64,000 nucleotides of DNA from assembly GCA_035578155.1 (NCBI GenBank), contig JAPWDM010000001.1, forward strand, positions 10,577,543-10,641,542. Reading direction: 5' to 3'. The position numbers and the translations under genes are program-made. This document shows, piece by piece, positions 48,583 through 60,111 of this stretch (the first letter of the stretch is position 1; each line of letters opens with the position of its first letter). Origin of the DNA: Brachynemurus nebulosus. Its lineage: Eukaryota > Arthropoda > Insecta > Neuroptera > Myrmeleontidae. The notes below the pieces were generated by a model. The model worked only from the letters and a program-made list of their open reading frames with translations, was not told the origin of the DNA and did no database searches.

Positions 48583-49043
48583 TTGGATGTATACATACAA
48601 TTTGCATGTTAATTTTTAACATTGGATTCCCATAAGGAAAAAGTTACGTCACAAGAGTGCTTTGAACAAACTAATAATACTAATTTAATATTATAACTAC
48701 TGTTACTATAGCTTTAACAATAATAATGCAGTAAAATAAAGAAATGAATGTCGCAATTTTCAAGCAATTCACATTTCTACATAATAAATATTTGTGTCAT
48801 CTGCTGTAAATTCAAAAAGGCATTTATTTATTTTCTTGAAAATAAATATTAAAATAATAAAAATACCAAATAAATATTCTGTTGAAGAAATAGTGCAGAT
48901 AATTTGGTGGAAAAAAATTATTTTATAAAAGAAAATTACCAAAAATAGGAATATATTTATCCAAAGCACTCTTGTGACATAACTTTTTCCTTATGGGAAT
49001 CCAATGTTAAAAATATTAACATGTAAATTGTATGTATACATCC
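48583..49043. mobile_element. Foldback element with 82-88 bp arms
   Basis: The left arm 48583-48670 (TTTGGATGTATACATACAAT, AACATTGGATTCCCATAAGG, GTCACAAGAGTGCTTTG) is repeated in reverse at 48962-49043 with few changes. The 290 bp interior is AT-rich and non-coding. Superfamily unknown; the outer limits are set only by where the arms stop matching. Confidence 0.8.
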
Positions 49044-49605
49044 GGCCGGGACGCCCAGTATACGTGACGTGGATGTTGTATGTAATAATTTCCAATCAAA
49101 AATTAAACGCATCCAAACAAATTTATTTGAAAACAATGAAAATTAAAAAAAATTATTCTTGACAATAAATTTGCGTGGGTACCTACATATCATATAGGTA
49201 AGTATTATGCTTAATATTTATATTGTCGGAGTATCTATGGTTTCGTATACAGAAAAACAAATTAGTTTTAAAACAACAATAGCAACAGCAAGTCCGGAAA
49301 GTAGTGTTTTACCAAACGACAGTTCCGTACTCAAGAACGTTACGATACAGTAAAACATTGTACACATTATTTTGCTTCCGAGACTATTAAAGTAGCAGAA
49401 GCATTGTGATCACTTTTGAAAGATGAAATTAATTTCCTTCCGTGAAAATGAAAATTTTCACGCATTAGGTCGAATTAGCGAGGTTTTACTGTATCTTTTA
49501 TCTTCTTTTTAGAGCAGAAAATGTACTAAAAAATTTATTTTTTAAAATTTTTAATTCATGTTGTAAGGAATCCACCTATAATATTTAGCTATATAATGGA
49601 GTCTC
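49044..49605. other. Nothing recognised
   Basis: AT-rich. GGCCGGGACGCCCAGTATAC just after the right foldback arm is a local GC-rich patch. Confidence 0.4.
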
Positions 49606-49990
49606 TACACGGAGAGAAAATTCCTATAAAAATTACTGTGCTCAACAGTCAACACTACAATCGACGTGTAACAGGCGAACATATTCAATTTTGTACGGAA
49701 AAAATTATAAAAATTATAATTATAAAATATTATTTGTACGGAAAAAACTATAAAAATTATAATTTTTTCCGTACAAAATTGAATATGTTCGCCTGTTACA
49801 CGTCGATTGTAGTGTTGAGCACACTAATTTTTATAGGAATTATCTCTCCATGTAGGTTGCCTGAATTTAGGGGCAAGTAAAGCTTGCATATTATGTTGAA
49901 ATGGATGAACTGGTCACCTGGTGTACTATCGACTTGTTAACTGGTTTCAACAGGCTCTTAACTTGGTTCTAGGAATTTTCTCTCCATGTA
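49606..49990. mobile_element. Palindromic MITE family D, copy 2 (complete)
   Basis: The outer TIRs are TACACGGAGAGAAAATTCCT and, inward from the right, TACATGGAGAGAAAATTCCT. Inside lies the family hairpin (GACGTGTAACAGGCGAACAT and its reverse) and then the 110 bp tail shared with copy 1. It defines the full element, 385 bp. The 94-codon frame across it is an artefact of the palindrome. Confidence 0.87.
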
Positions 49991-50252
49991 CTAGTAAAGA
50001 AAACATACGCTATATGTATATAAAACCAAAACTGGACGAAAATAACAGTCTCTTTTTTATAAATTTCCAGAATTGTTAACTATATTTTGAATTTTTAATC
50101 AATCAGTCTGGAGAAAGTCTGTTAAAAATTACAATGTTTAACCAATTATAGTTACCCAAATCCAATTACCAATTTTCCTTTTACTTTTAACCTCATCTAT
50201 TTTAACAGATAAACTTAATCACTTAAAAAGATCCCTATTTTTGAGTATTTAA

Positions 50253-50833
50253 CCCTTAACTGGTTTACTCACTTTTTGAAACATAAGTACTCCACTGGGG
50301 TACAAAAGTTATTTTCTTAAATTATTGGTTAATCTACTTTGAAAATAGAAAAATATATTATTCAAAAAATACTAAAATATTTTCCTGAGATCATAGCATA
50401 TTTTATTTAATCGTTTTCACAAATATTGTTCGTGGTAATATCTAGGCATATGAAATTAGAATTTAAATACAAAAAAAAAAAAATAGAATTGAAACATTAA
50501 CCTAAAAATAAAATTGTATTTTTTCATATTTCAGAAAATTAAGTTAGCTAAATCTGTTTACATATAAATTAAATTTAATAAATTTATTAATTACCTTTAA
50601 TTTGGTTAATTATTTTAAATAAAATTATCAATCTACTGGGGTACAAAAAAACTAAATCGTTAATAATCGAAATTAAAAGTTTGTAAAGAGAAAGTAACCT
50701 CACATCAAATGGAAGTACTTAATCTCATTTGGGAATACATGGTGGTTACAGTTCAGTAATAGCGATTATAAAAAAATTATTTTGAAAAAAATAAAATAAA
50801 ATTGGATTTGTACCCCAGTAGACCAATTAAGGG
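50253..50833. mobile_element. piggyBac-type MITE, 581 bp
   Basis: The ends CCCTTAACTGGTTTACT and, inward from the right, CCCTTAATTGGTCTACTGGG are flanked by TTAA at 50249-50252 and 50834-50837. CTGGGGTACAAA is repeated near both ends. No gene. Confidence 0.87.
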
Positions 50834-50874
50834 TTAAGTATTGTTGAAATATACTATACGGCGCGACGTAATAC

Positions 50875-51065
50875 TCAGGACCGGCGAGAAAAATGACGCG
50901 GCTCCCCCCGACACAACAAAAAATTTTTGAACATTTTTCTCCAAAAATATAAATGACGAGCAAAACAAAAAAAAAACCTTTCTGACTTTCTCCGGGCCCC
51001 TAATCGAGGCTGCGGGCCCCCGGGCAATTGCTCCATATGCCCTACCCTCTCGCCAGCCGTGGTAA
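50875..51065. repeat. GC-rich repeat family C, copy 2
   Basis: AGGACCGGCGAGAAAAATGA, TTTCTCCGGGCCCCTAATCG and CCCTACCCTCTCGCCAGCCG follow the order of 42483-42640. Non-coding. Confidence 0.6.
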
Positions 51066-51640
51066 TACCTATGTAAAATACACTAACAGTTACACACACA
51101 ATATGAAGTATCGTACTAAAATTGTTAACGTATAATATTTTTATACACTTATTTTCGCAGTAGGACACAATGAAGGAATTCAATATTAAATTTTTTATTT
51201 ACACAATCTATACAGAATGAGAGAAAAAAATGGCAATGTTCTACATATAATATACGCGACATTAGATATTTCAATAATTCAACCGTGAAGTAAAAGTCTG
51301 ATAAAAAAAGGAACACTAAAGTGATGTTGAACAAATAAAATTTACATAAAAATTTTATATTTATCCATTATCGATGACGGTGGCGCATTAAAACGGAAAT
51401 ATTAACAATAATACGGCATATAGCGCAAATAAAGGTACCTACTATACTTTATCTGTATATAAGTTGCGCAATCATATGTATATTAGTGTTGAGTCACACA
51501 TATGGGAGTTACTCGAAAAGAGCGACTCTTTCAACTCTGCTCTGTTCATGATGACTCCACTCGTGGTACACACCATCAGCACCAAAGGGCCCAACTAAAA
51601 TATAATAGGTAGGATAGGTAGTATTCCAATTGTAGCCGTC
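51066..51640. other. Nothing recognised
   Basis: AT-rich, without supported features. Confidence 0.4.
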
Positions 51641-51647
51641 AAGTGAC

Positions 51648-51944
51648 GTAAAATCATCCCCACTTCGCATTACTATGTTGTGTAGGTACATACTGTTTGC
51701 AGTGGTGTTGGTTTGATGTTTGCTTCTGTGTGCGTATTAACACACACAACTACAAAACACCTATTATGAGACAGAGCAACGTGTGCAGTTCCAGTAACAA
51801 CATCTAACAATACATTACAATGCATTGTGCGTTCGGTGACTGACACCGACTGACTATATGCCTTAAGCTGTGACTGACCAACAAATGACACCAAGCGAGC
51901 TACACTTTTTTGATATTAGTTGGCTTCTAGTGTTCTATGATCAG
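51648..51944 (-). repeat. Dispersed repeat family P, copy 2 (reverse)
   Basis: Matches the complement of 36648-36950 throughout, with the shared word GACACCAAGCGAGCTACACT. The frames on its minus strand are not conserved between copies. Confidence 0.8.
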
Positions 51945-52254
51945 CACTAATCGGTGTATTCTTTTATTAATCAGATTCTTGATTTATAAATGACTTGAAA
52001 AATCGAATGACCTAACATATGATTGCGTATACACATATAAAATTCAAATGTTTCGCCACTTTCGTATTTTATATCAATGAAGTTGGGACTAACATTTAAG
52101 AAGAACACTCATACAAAAATATACAATAACAATACATACAACTGGTCATATTATCCTTTATGTTTTTTAATGCGCAGTCATTCCTTATTAATGTGCACTG
52201 TATTTGACTGTATATTGTAGATGCAATACACATATGATGAAATCACCTTTATGC

Positions 52255-52445
52255 GGTCCATATACGGTTCAACTTGTTGTACAACTTGGTTGAGTTGTAC
52301 AACATGTTGAATCGTGTGTGGGGCAGTTGATCAACTATTTTGATGGTTGCATAAACGGTTGAAGTAAAATCAAAATATTTTGATTTTACATGGGCGGAGC
52401 AAATGGTCTATGAACATGTTGTACTGTGTGTGGGGTAGTGGAACA
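52255..52445. repeat. Direct repeats at the 3' edge of the Harbinger relic
   Basis: ACAACATGTTGAATCGTGTGTGGGG-like and GAACATGTTGTACTGTGTGTGGGG-like blocks about 115 bp apart, plus GTTGTACAAC palindromes, look like the subterminal end of a PIF/Harbinger element. Confidence 0.6.
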
Positions 52446-52848
52446 ACAAAACCAGTACATATTTGCTGTAAAGAGTGTAATCAACAAAATATTTACAGCG
52501 GTAACAATTGGAAAGTTTAAATATTTGATTTTGTTTGTTATTTCCAATAGCTTGCGGTGATACCGAATTTGAAAATTTTAAAATTTTGAAAGAATTTCCC
52601 GTTGCAAGAAACCTTAATGTAATTTCCAAGTGTGTTTTTGCAGAAATTGCATTACGCATAAAAGTATCTTCTTTGCTTCTTAAAGGTGTTATTTTTACTA
52701 AAATATCATTAAAAATTTCTTCGTTCATTCGCATATAATTTTTGTAATCGCCTGGTTCACATTCACTAATTTCTTTAAATAGTTTTTCATTAGAAAATTT
52801 TTTTCCCAACCACTCTTTGCTCTATTTTCTTTTTTTTCGTTTACTCAT
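52408..52848 (-). pseudogene. PIF/Harbinger transposase N-terminal relic
   Basis: Minus-strand start near 52848 (MSKRKKRK, then a stop, then SKEWLGKKFSNEKLF). The recognisable Harbinger segment is DYKNYMRMNEEIFNDILVKI, TPLRSKEDTFMRNAISA and LRFLATGNSFKILKFSNSVS, followed by PQAIG. This is the helical region before the DDE nuclease. After PQAIG the frame runs into element-end sequence, so the whole catalytic domain is deleted. Dead copy. Confidence 0.85.
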
Positions 52849-52929
52849 ATGAGTCTCTATGGTGTTATATGCATAATTTTGTCCCTTATCTCATACGCAC
52901 GAAAGTCAACAACAAATACATAATTGATA

Positions 52930-53655
52930 CATAGTAGAGCTACATATAAAGTTTCCTCTATATCACATCATTTACTGTATTTGAATTCTATAATTCGAAT
53001 TATTTCCGTAATCGAATATTACCGTTTATTTAAAAAAAAAAAAACAAAAAAATAGGATTATCAGTTATTCCAGAAGTCGGCGAGAAGAACAATAAAAATC
53101 AATTTTTTTTTTTTAATTTTGGGTTATTCTATTTTCGTATAGGTAAAACTTACCCCGCATTTTTATATACGTATTAATAAATTAGGATAAAAACGACAAG
53201 CTTGTTGACTATAATATAGTACAATATAATTGACTTCACGGGAAAAAGGGTGAATGTCAGTAACTTTGGCTGGAAGAGTAATGAGAGTTTGTCATTGTCT
53301 CATTATCAACTTCATTGTATTATGATAATAAATTTATTTATTTATGAAAATAAACAAATAAATGAAGTTAATAAATAACAAAGAAGTACGAAAGAGAAAA
53401 ATTGATACTAGTTATAAGGAGGATGCTCGCTAACACACAATAATATTGACAAACTTACCGGATAATTCGCAAACAGACAATAGTGCTGTATTCAATAAAA
53501 GAATCACTTGCTCTATGCGGTAACGCATAGAACATTGTGCTACTCCAGAAGAGTCATTCGCTCTGTGTGGAGTCATGTCTGTTCGAACACTTAAAAGACT
53601 CACTTCGATCCAACACTAATACACATATGTAACATCCCTACAGGCTACAGCCATA
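52930..53655. other. Nothing recognised
   Basis: AT-rich. Short complementary words TAATAAATTTATTTATTTAT near 53326 are low-complexity. Confidence 0.4.
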
Positions 53656-53660
53656 ATATA

Positions 53661-54825
53661 TGAGCCATTTATTTTGAAAGTGGGGCAAGTCCATTTTAAA
53701 AAAAATGAAGATTATGGTAATTATATATAAGACTTAGTATGATCTTTTTATCTGTCAACAATTTATAGTCAAAAAAATTCAGAAGTCTAATATTTGGAAG
53801 ATTGAAGTTTTAGTTCTTAACAATATTGTAAATATGTTTATTTTGATAGTGGTGCAAGTCCATCTTACAAGTCAAGTTCCCGAAACCGGACCTGTCGATG
53901 TTGATGAAACTTAGATATGTTGTAGAACACTAAGAAATAAATAACACGTATTTTTTTACTTGCGGAAAAACGATTTCAAGGGGTGAAATCGTCCTTCAAA
54001 AATTGGGGTGAAAATTTAATTTTTCAAATATCTCGAAAACGGTAAGAAATAGAGTAAAAGCTTAAATTGGCGATATTGCTCTTTCTTAAAAAGCTATCTA
54101 CTGATATGTAATTTGTTCAAATTACACCAATAGGGGTAGTTGAGGGCTAAAATTTGGGGGTTAATTTTGCGAAAAGGGGTAAAAAATAAAATATAATACT
54201 TTTATTTACAGATTTCAAATATACGTAAAAAAATCTAATCGACCTGTTTTTACTCAATTTCCTAATATTAAATTCAGGGGTAGTTAACAACGGGGGTGAC
54301 TGTGTCGACATAATCGTACTATTCGAGTAATTAAAAACTTCTTCAGGGAAAATAGTTTAAAACAATTAGAATAAATTTTCAAAATTCATTTTAAGCAACA
54401 CTGCAGTGGGGTGAGTCGCCCTTTTAAAGTACATACTAATTTTCATACACCCATTTCTACTACTAACGCTCTGGCAGAGGGTAATAATGTCACAGTACGT
54501 GCTTCTGAACTTGAACTGTCGTATGAAAGGTTTTGATTATTTTTAAATGATATAACTGAAAGATTACCTATTTAAATTAACGATTACAATAATTTATTAA
54601 TTTTGAAAGTGAGGCAAGTCCATTTAGTTACAATAAAAACACTATTTTTTTAGCCAGCACCATAAGCATTATTGGATTATAAACTTACATTATCTAATAC
54701 CACAAAATCCAAAAAATGTGTCTATTAATACTTACCAATATTTTTAAATTTATTGAACCGCAAACCCTTAAATATCTCCCAATAACAAAATAAGGACTTG
54801 CCCCACTTTTAAAATAAACGGCTCA
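53661..54825. mobile_element. pogo-like TA-flanked element, 1.17 kb
   Basis: The ends TGAGCCATTTATTTTGAAAG and, inward from the right, TGAGCCGTTTATTTTAAAAG continue into GTGGGGCAAGTCC. A TA TSD is at 53659-53660 and 54826-54827. The AGTGGGGCAAGTCCATTTTA end motif recurs inside at about 53850 and 54605. There is no transposase frame. Confidence 0.82.
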
Positions 54826-54827
54826 TA

Positions 54828-55200
54828 TGCATATATAAAGTGAAAATATGTATCGGAGTACATACATATGTATATGTACAATGTATGTACCGTAACATAC
54901 AATGGATAAAATAAATAAATTTTCCGATACAATTTGAAGCTTATCGGCGGTACACACGGATACTAATACGACAGACAATAGATATTTCAATAAAATTACG
55001 ATTTACCATACATATCGACGACCGACTCAATGGAAATCAATGAAATGTGTACGTACGTAACCTATTTTATTTATAACGTAATAATATAGAAAAAATTTTA
55101 CTAAAAATTTCTGGTATGAATAATTATTTATTATCGTTTCGTTTTGCCCTCAACACTTTTTTTTAGGCTTGTTAACGAACTTCCAAATCGAAAATTCGAC
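54828..55200. other. Nothing recognised
   Basis: AT-rich. Confidence 0.4.
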
Positions 55201-55204
55201 TATT

Positions 55205-55330
55205 GCAGCAAGTGTCATGGGAGACTTGAACCCGTGACTATGATAGAATTCTGTTTCGAGGTTTCTAAAACCCAAAAATGATACTCACTCCTCGACCAAA
55301 GCAATACTCAAACAACAAAGTTTTCGGAAT
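55205..55330 (-). repeat. Possible tRNA-like SINE head (minus strand)
   Basis: Minus-strand TTGGTCGAGGAGTGAG resembles an A box and CACGGGTTCAAGTCTCCC a B box. The spacing is somewhat long. No tail or TSD found, so tentative. Confidence 0.35.
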
Positions 55331-55615
55331 GAGTTCGTTAGTCACACACGTCAAATGTCAGGAGCCTTAAATTTTTGAAAAAAAATTAGTTTTTGTCAAA
55401 ATTTGCACAAAATTTCAAAAGTTTTTTGAAATTCCTTTACACTATATAGCAAAGAGCGGAAAAAACCAAATAAGATACGTTTTAAACCATTATTTTATCT
55501 TTGCAAGCGGATTTTCGAAAAAAGTAATTTTTTAACCGAAAATTCGCTATTTTATGCAGAATACTACGAGAGTACATCGTTTTAAATCAGAAATATACAT
55601 ATTTTCCAGCTTTAA

Positions 55616-55778
55616 CACGTTCATTGTCGATCACGCGATATCGCGTGATGTGGCTACTTTACTATATGGCCAAACACGCGATATTGTGTGACAAATATAA
55701 GAACCTACTTATTTAACATAAAATATTTAGTCATCTCACAGTCACAAAGTCTATATTTTTAGCCTGGCAATGAAAGTG
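55616..55778. mobile_element. TTAA-flanked MITE, 163 bp
   Basis: The ends CACGTTCATTGTCGATC and, inward from the right, CACTTTCATTGCCAGG are flanked by TTAA at 55612-55615 and 55779-55782. ACGCGATATCGCGTG is an internal palindrome. piggyBac-like by target. Confidence 0.8.
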
Positions 55779-55782
55779 TTAA

Positions 55783-56470
55783 GGGAATTGGAGTGATACG
55801 AAAAATAAACGGAAACTAATAAAATCTGGGAGATTTTAAAGATTTTAGAATAAAAAAAATTGTGAGTGTGCTTAAGGCCACACAACTGGGAGTGAAAACT
55901 TCTATAGCCATCGCGTAACCGATTCGAAGTAACATAAACAGTGTCAGACTAACTCCTTCGAAGGTCCTCTAATCTCTTATACAGTAAAAAAAAAGTTTAT
56001 CCAAAACTACAGCTGTCGAATTAAAAAAAAACCCTACCTAAAAACTTTTGAAATTATGACCTTACGGGGCACGAGGCCCTTCTACAGCAAAAAATCAATT
56101 TTCTTATCTAAAAATTCAGTTAAGAAGCTAAAAAAAATGTCTTAACAAGTTTCAATCCGGAGCCCATTATCAGGTCCCGTAATTCTACCACTCTAAAAAC
56201 CTCTATGGGTGAGAAACAAAAACTTGTATAAATGAGAGTCGTTTTTCGCTCATGGATCTTCGTAACTGAGACTGCTAATTGCCTGTACCTCTATAAACGA
56301 CAGTGAAACGTATTTAACATTTGCTATTTGTGACTCATTCTTAAATTTCAAAGAACTTATATTTTATTCGAATGCCTGAATATGCATATGTTCTTGTTTT
56401 CTTATAACTCGAGGAACTTATCTGCTATTCAAATAGCCAAATGTGCATATATACTGACTTATTTGTCAAG
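55783..56470. other. Nothing recognised
   Basis: Non-coding. Words such as ACCTCTATAAACGACAG may belong to the pogo-like end that follows. Confidence 0.4.
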
Positions 56471-56474
56471 TTTT

Positions 56475-56611
56475 CTTCAGTTGAGATCTCTGTAAGTGAG
56501 ATAGACCTCTGCCGTACCTCTGTAAGCTAGAAACTCGGGTTAGTGAGAAACCTCTATAAGAGACAAATAGACCGCGGTCCCTTGAACTCTCCTTTATCCA
56601 GGTTCGACTGT
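56475..56611. repeat. Single pogo-like terminus
   Basis: The right edge GTTCGACTGTA and repeated ACCTCTGTAAG, CCTCTATAAGAGA units resemble a pogo/Tigger end with TA target. I cannot find its left partner. Confidence 0.4.
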
Positions 56612-56929
56612 ATTTATTCAAAATTGTCGAAAACAGTTTTTTTTTGTAAATATTGCAGAAAATACTAACTTTACAAAAATATACATAATTCACACATAAA
56701 AACCAGTTGTAATGAATTTTATTGGTTATCGCAGAATTTAATAAATATAAAATATTTATTAAATCAAAATAAATATAGCACAAATAAAATTCATAAATGT
56801 TCACATGTAATATGTAATAATCATTGAGGTATAAGAATCATTCAATCAAAACGAAACTGGATAGCTATGAAATTAAATTTTATTATCAACAACAATTATA
56901 AAGCAATGAATGAAAATAATAAAATGGAA

Positions 56930-57153
56930 TATCTATATTAATATAAACAATTTAACCCATGTGTATTAAGTCCTATAAGAATATTGTAGTTTTTTTTTCA
57001 CTTTTACCATAAAAAAAGGCAAATTTTTACAGCGAAAAAATAGTAGGAAACATGAATCAGCCATTTCGTTTGTAGGTAAACATGATCAAAATGAATTTTT
57101 TTTTTTTTTTTGGTAAATTTAACTGATTTTAATGCTATAGTACCGAAATATTA
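56930..57153. repeat. Paralogous empty site for the large transposon
   Basis: AACAATTTAACCCATGTGTATTAAG and the following AGTCCTATAAGAATATTGTA align continuously with the two flanks of the 57329-63316 transposon (GACAATTTAACTCATA and TATGTATAAAGTCCCATAAG) once one TA is removed. The sequence is therefore a tandem paralogue of the target site, uninterrupted by the element. Identity is about 80 per cent over about 200 bp. Confidence 0.82.
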
Positions 57154-57175
57154 ACCCTAGAACAACAATGCTATG
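57151..57175. repeat. Possible lone piggyBac terminus
   Basis: TTAACCCTAGAACAACAATG has the TTAA-CCCTAGAA form of the MITE at 6641-7104. No opposite end is found. Confidence 0.35.
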
Positions 57176-57339
57176 TCATGGGACAAATTTAGCAAGTAGG
57201 TGTCGTACACGACACCTATATCTTTTTTTATCTTTTAACTAATTACCGCTATGCCGCTTCCGGTGTCTCAAATCAACATTTAATTGAGTTTGGAAGTAGG
57301 TATATTTTATGTGACAATTTAACTCATACACAGTAAAAA

Positions 57340-57600
57340 ACATTTGTGTTTGTGTACAAAAAACCAGTGGTTAAAATTTTTGTGTTAAATAAGTAACACA
57401 TCCCTGTGTTAATGTAACATTTAGTGTTTGTGTTAAATGAAAATATTAACACAAATTTCGATTTAACAGAATAAAAATGTTAATCTATTTTAAACAACAC
57501 AAGACTGACATATTCTTTATGTAAAAGAAAAAAAATGTTATAAGTACACTTTTTTGTGTATTTTCAACACAAAAATTGTGTCATATATACAAAAAACTAC
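57340..57600. repeat. Left subterminal palindrome array
   Basis: GTGTTAAATAAGTAACAC, GTGTTAATGTAACA, GTGTTAAATGAAAATATTAACAC-type and GTGTATTTTCAACACA units occur close together next to the left TIR. They mirror the right array and are candidate transposase-binding sites. Confidence 0.8.
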
Positions 57601-57722
57601 ATTCGACAAAATGTAAAATTAACCGCGCTTTTAATGTTTCAGTTGAAGTACGTATACCAACTGCTATGAACTATACCAAGCCACGCTTGGCGGTTAGGCG
57701 TTCCGCGTTCTCTTACAACTGT

Positions 57723-57824
57723 TCAGTTATTAATTAGTTGTGCATTCATATTTATTAGTTGTGCAATATTTAAAAAGTTAATTAAATTTATTTTATTTAT
57801 ACAAATATTGAATATTGATTATAG
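57723..57824 (+). promoter_or_regulatory. Putative start region and 5' UTR exon of the transposon gene
   Basis: TTCAGTT at about 57722-57728 fits an insect initiator (TCAGT). The presumed untranslated exon ends at ATAG before a strong donor GTAAGT (57825). The matching acceptor TTTTCAG ends at 58074, just before the start codon at 58100. This is inference from splice signals only. Confidence 0.45.
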
Positions 57825-58099
57825 GTAAGTTACTTAATATATATTTTTTTTAAATTAAAGTACATATTGCATACATTTAAAATGCATTGATATAAACTTA
57901 ACCCTCATAACCTTAAATATAAGTTGTTCATAGTACGCGTTCTTCGTACGGAATTTACAATAATAAATAATTAATTTTAAAGTAGAAAAAAATGATATTT
58001 TTAAAGTAAAATTTGATTATTTTCTACTGTTATCAAAGTAAATTCGTAGTTACATATATCTATTTGATTTTCAGTTGTCACTTGTGATCCTCCTACGCG

Positions 58100-60055
58100 A
58101 TGAGTAATTTTCCGGAAGAAACTATTTCGTGGTTGTTTTTCGTGTTTAAATATGATGATCATAAAATGTGGGTGAAAATACCGGAACTATGTCTGTATGA
58201 AGATTTTGTTAATAAAGGTGTTATAAATTCTTTTTGTGATTTTTACAAATATTATTCGAATTTAATGAAATTGTGGTGATCATTTATTTTAGCTTGTGAA
58301 TTATTTCCGAATCTAAGCGAGAATGAGTTTTTCTTTACGGACGAACGTGATGTAATATTGGATTCGGATATTTTAGCGGATTACGTGCGACTAAACGATC
58401 GAGGCGTTATTGTGAAAATTCATTGTCAAACAATTGTAGAATTTATAGACATTTGTAATAACAAAATTTCTTTTAAATACTGGGTGTATTCGCGTTGTCG
58501 CTACCGTAGCGAGGAGCGACGCTACTTTGCATTCACATATTCGCAACCAATAGATTCCGGTGGTCACGAGAGCCATATTTAAAAATATTTTGATATGACT
58601 AACGCAATATGGCTCCCGTTGACACATAACCGTGCACATAACTTAAAAAAATTTAAATTTTTCAAACTGTTTATGTTTTAATAATTTTTGTATTATGCCA
58701 CGTTAATTTTAATAATTCAAACATTAAATTTTGAATGACATTTGTATGCTACCCGAACAACTATAGCGCGTATCCATGGGAGCAATGCTTATACAACGCG
58801 AACATGCAGAATGCTACGTCGATCTGAAGTGATGCTCACGGAAGCGATGAAAGCCACAACGCGAATACGCCCCATTCGATAAATTTTTTGTTTTTAATAT
58901 CTGACAAAATTACATTTTAATTTCTTATTACAGCAAAATCTCCATCACCTTCATTATTAAGTACACCAACTTCTTCACGAGTGTCAACTCCATTGATAGA
59001 CTGGTATGAGCCGCAGGCTACATTAACTGAACCTGATCCAAAGAGACGCCGTCTTGATGACCCGAGTTCGATTCTTTCTAAAGAAGTAAGTTTTATTATG
59101 AAATTGATATTACTCTTGATGCCAAAGAAAATTCATTGTAGTTTTTACAAATTTAATAAGGTATTATTTATTATATTTGCAATAGTTAACCCATTAGTGA
59201 CCACAATATTACACGTAATACTGTGCGAAAGTCAACTTTAAGGGCATTTTTTTTTAATTGAAGGCATTTAAATATATAAAATAACAATAGGATAACGTTC
59301 TTTGAATTTTTCTCTCTCTTGCCGTGTAAAAGCTACTATTAACAGGCTTCCAGTTGAACTTTTGTATTTAAAAAAGGGTCTGTAACGCGCAGTGCAGATT
59401 GTCACAAATTTTTTACATTGATTTTTAAATATATTAAATTTAAATTTAAAAAACTGTGCCGGAGTGTTAGTAAAATATGTGTTTAAAGCATTAAATATGA
59501 AATAATTGATAAAAATAAATATTAAAATAGAAATTTTCTGCAGAGAACTGACAGATATGTTTTAAAATACGCTAGGTTGTAACGTAATCAAAGAGTAGTA
59601 TCTTGTAGAGATTATTCCACGTATCTTGTTACACTTATTTCGTTGCTAACTTCGTGAATGAGAGATAAGTAGTTGTAAAATATGATAAATAAAGAAGGAA
59701 TGAAGTGCGACTTCGGATTTTGAAGTTTAATAATATGTAAATTCTTTTAGAAATTTTGACAAAGTAAATGGAAGTAGAGAAAAAATATGGGAATATTTCG
59801 GAAAGATTTTGTGTGCAAATTTTCCCGAGCATAATGAAAATTAAATATTCTCAATAAAAATAACATGATATATTAGGGTGACAGATACATTCAATTTTAG
59901 ATAACACGTAACCACTTTTATTTTCCTAGTGTCAGTTTTAAAAAGTCAAGAACAATAAATCAGTTTTAAAGAAAGGATCATTAACCTTTTTTTTTTTAAA
60001 TTTTAACCTTATTTATTTTACTTCTGATAAATTTATTTCATATTTCCCGCCAAAG

Positions 60056-60111
<56 letters not shown>

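Noticed and set aside
49596..49880. 94-codon frame across MITE family D copy 2
   Set aside because: It is the translation of a palindromic MITE, and copy 1 does not preserve the frame.
58358..58639. Opposed frames at 58358-58582 and 58391-58639
   Set aside because: The plus frame is exon 2 running on into its intron, and the minus frame is its shadow. The splice donor at 58455 gives a better join to exon 3.
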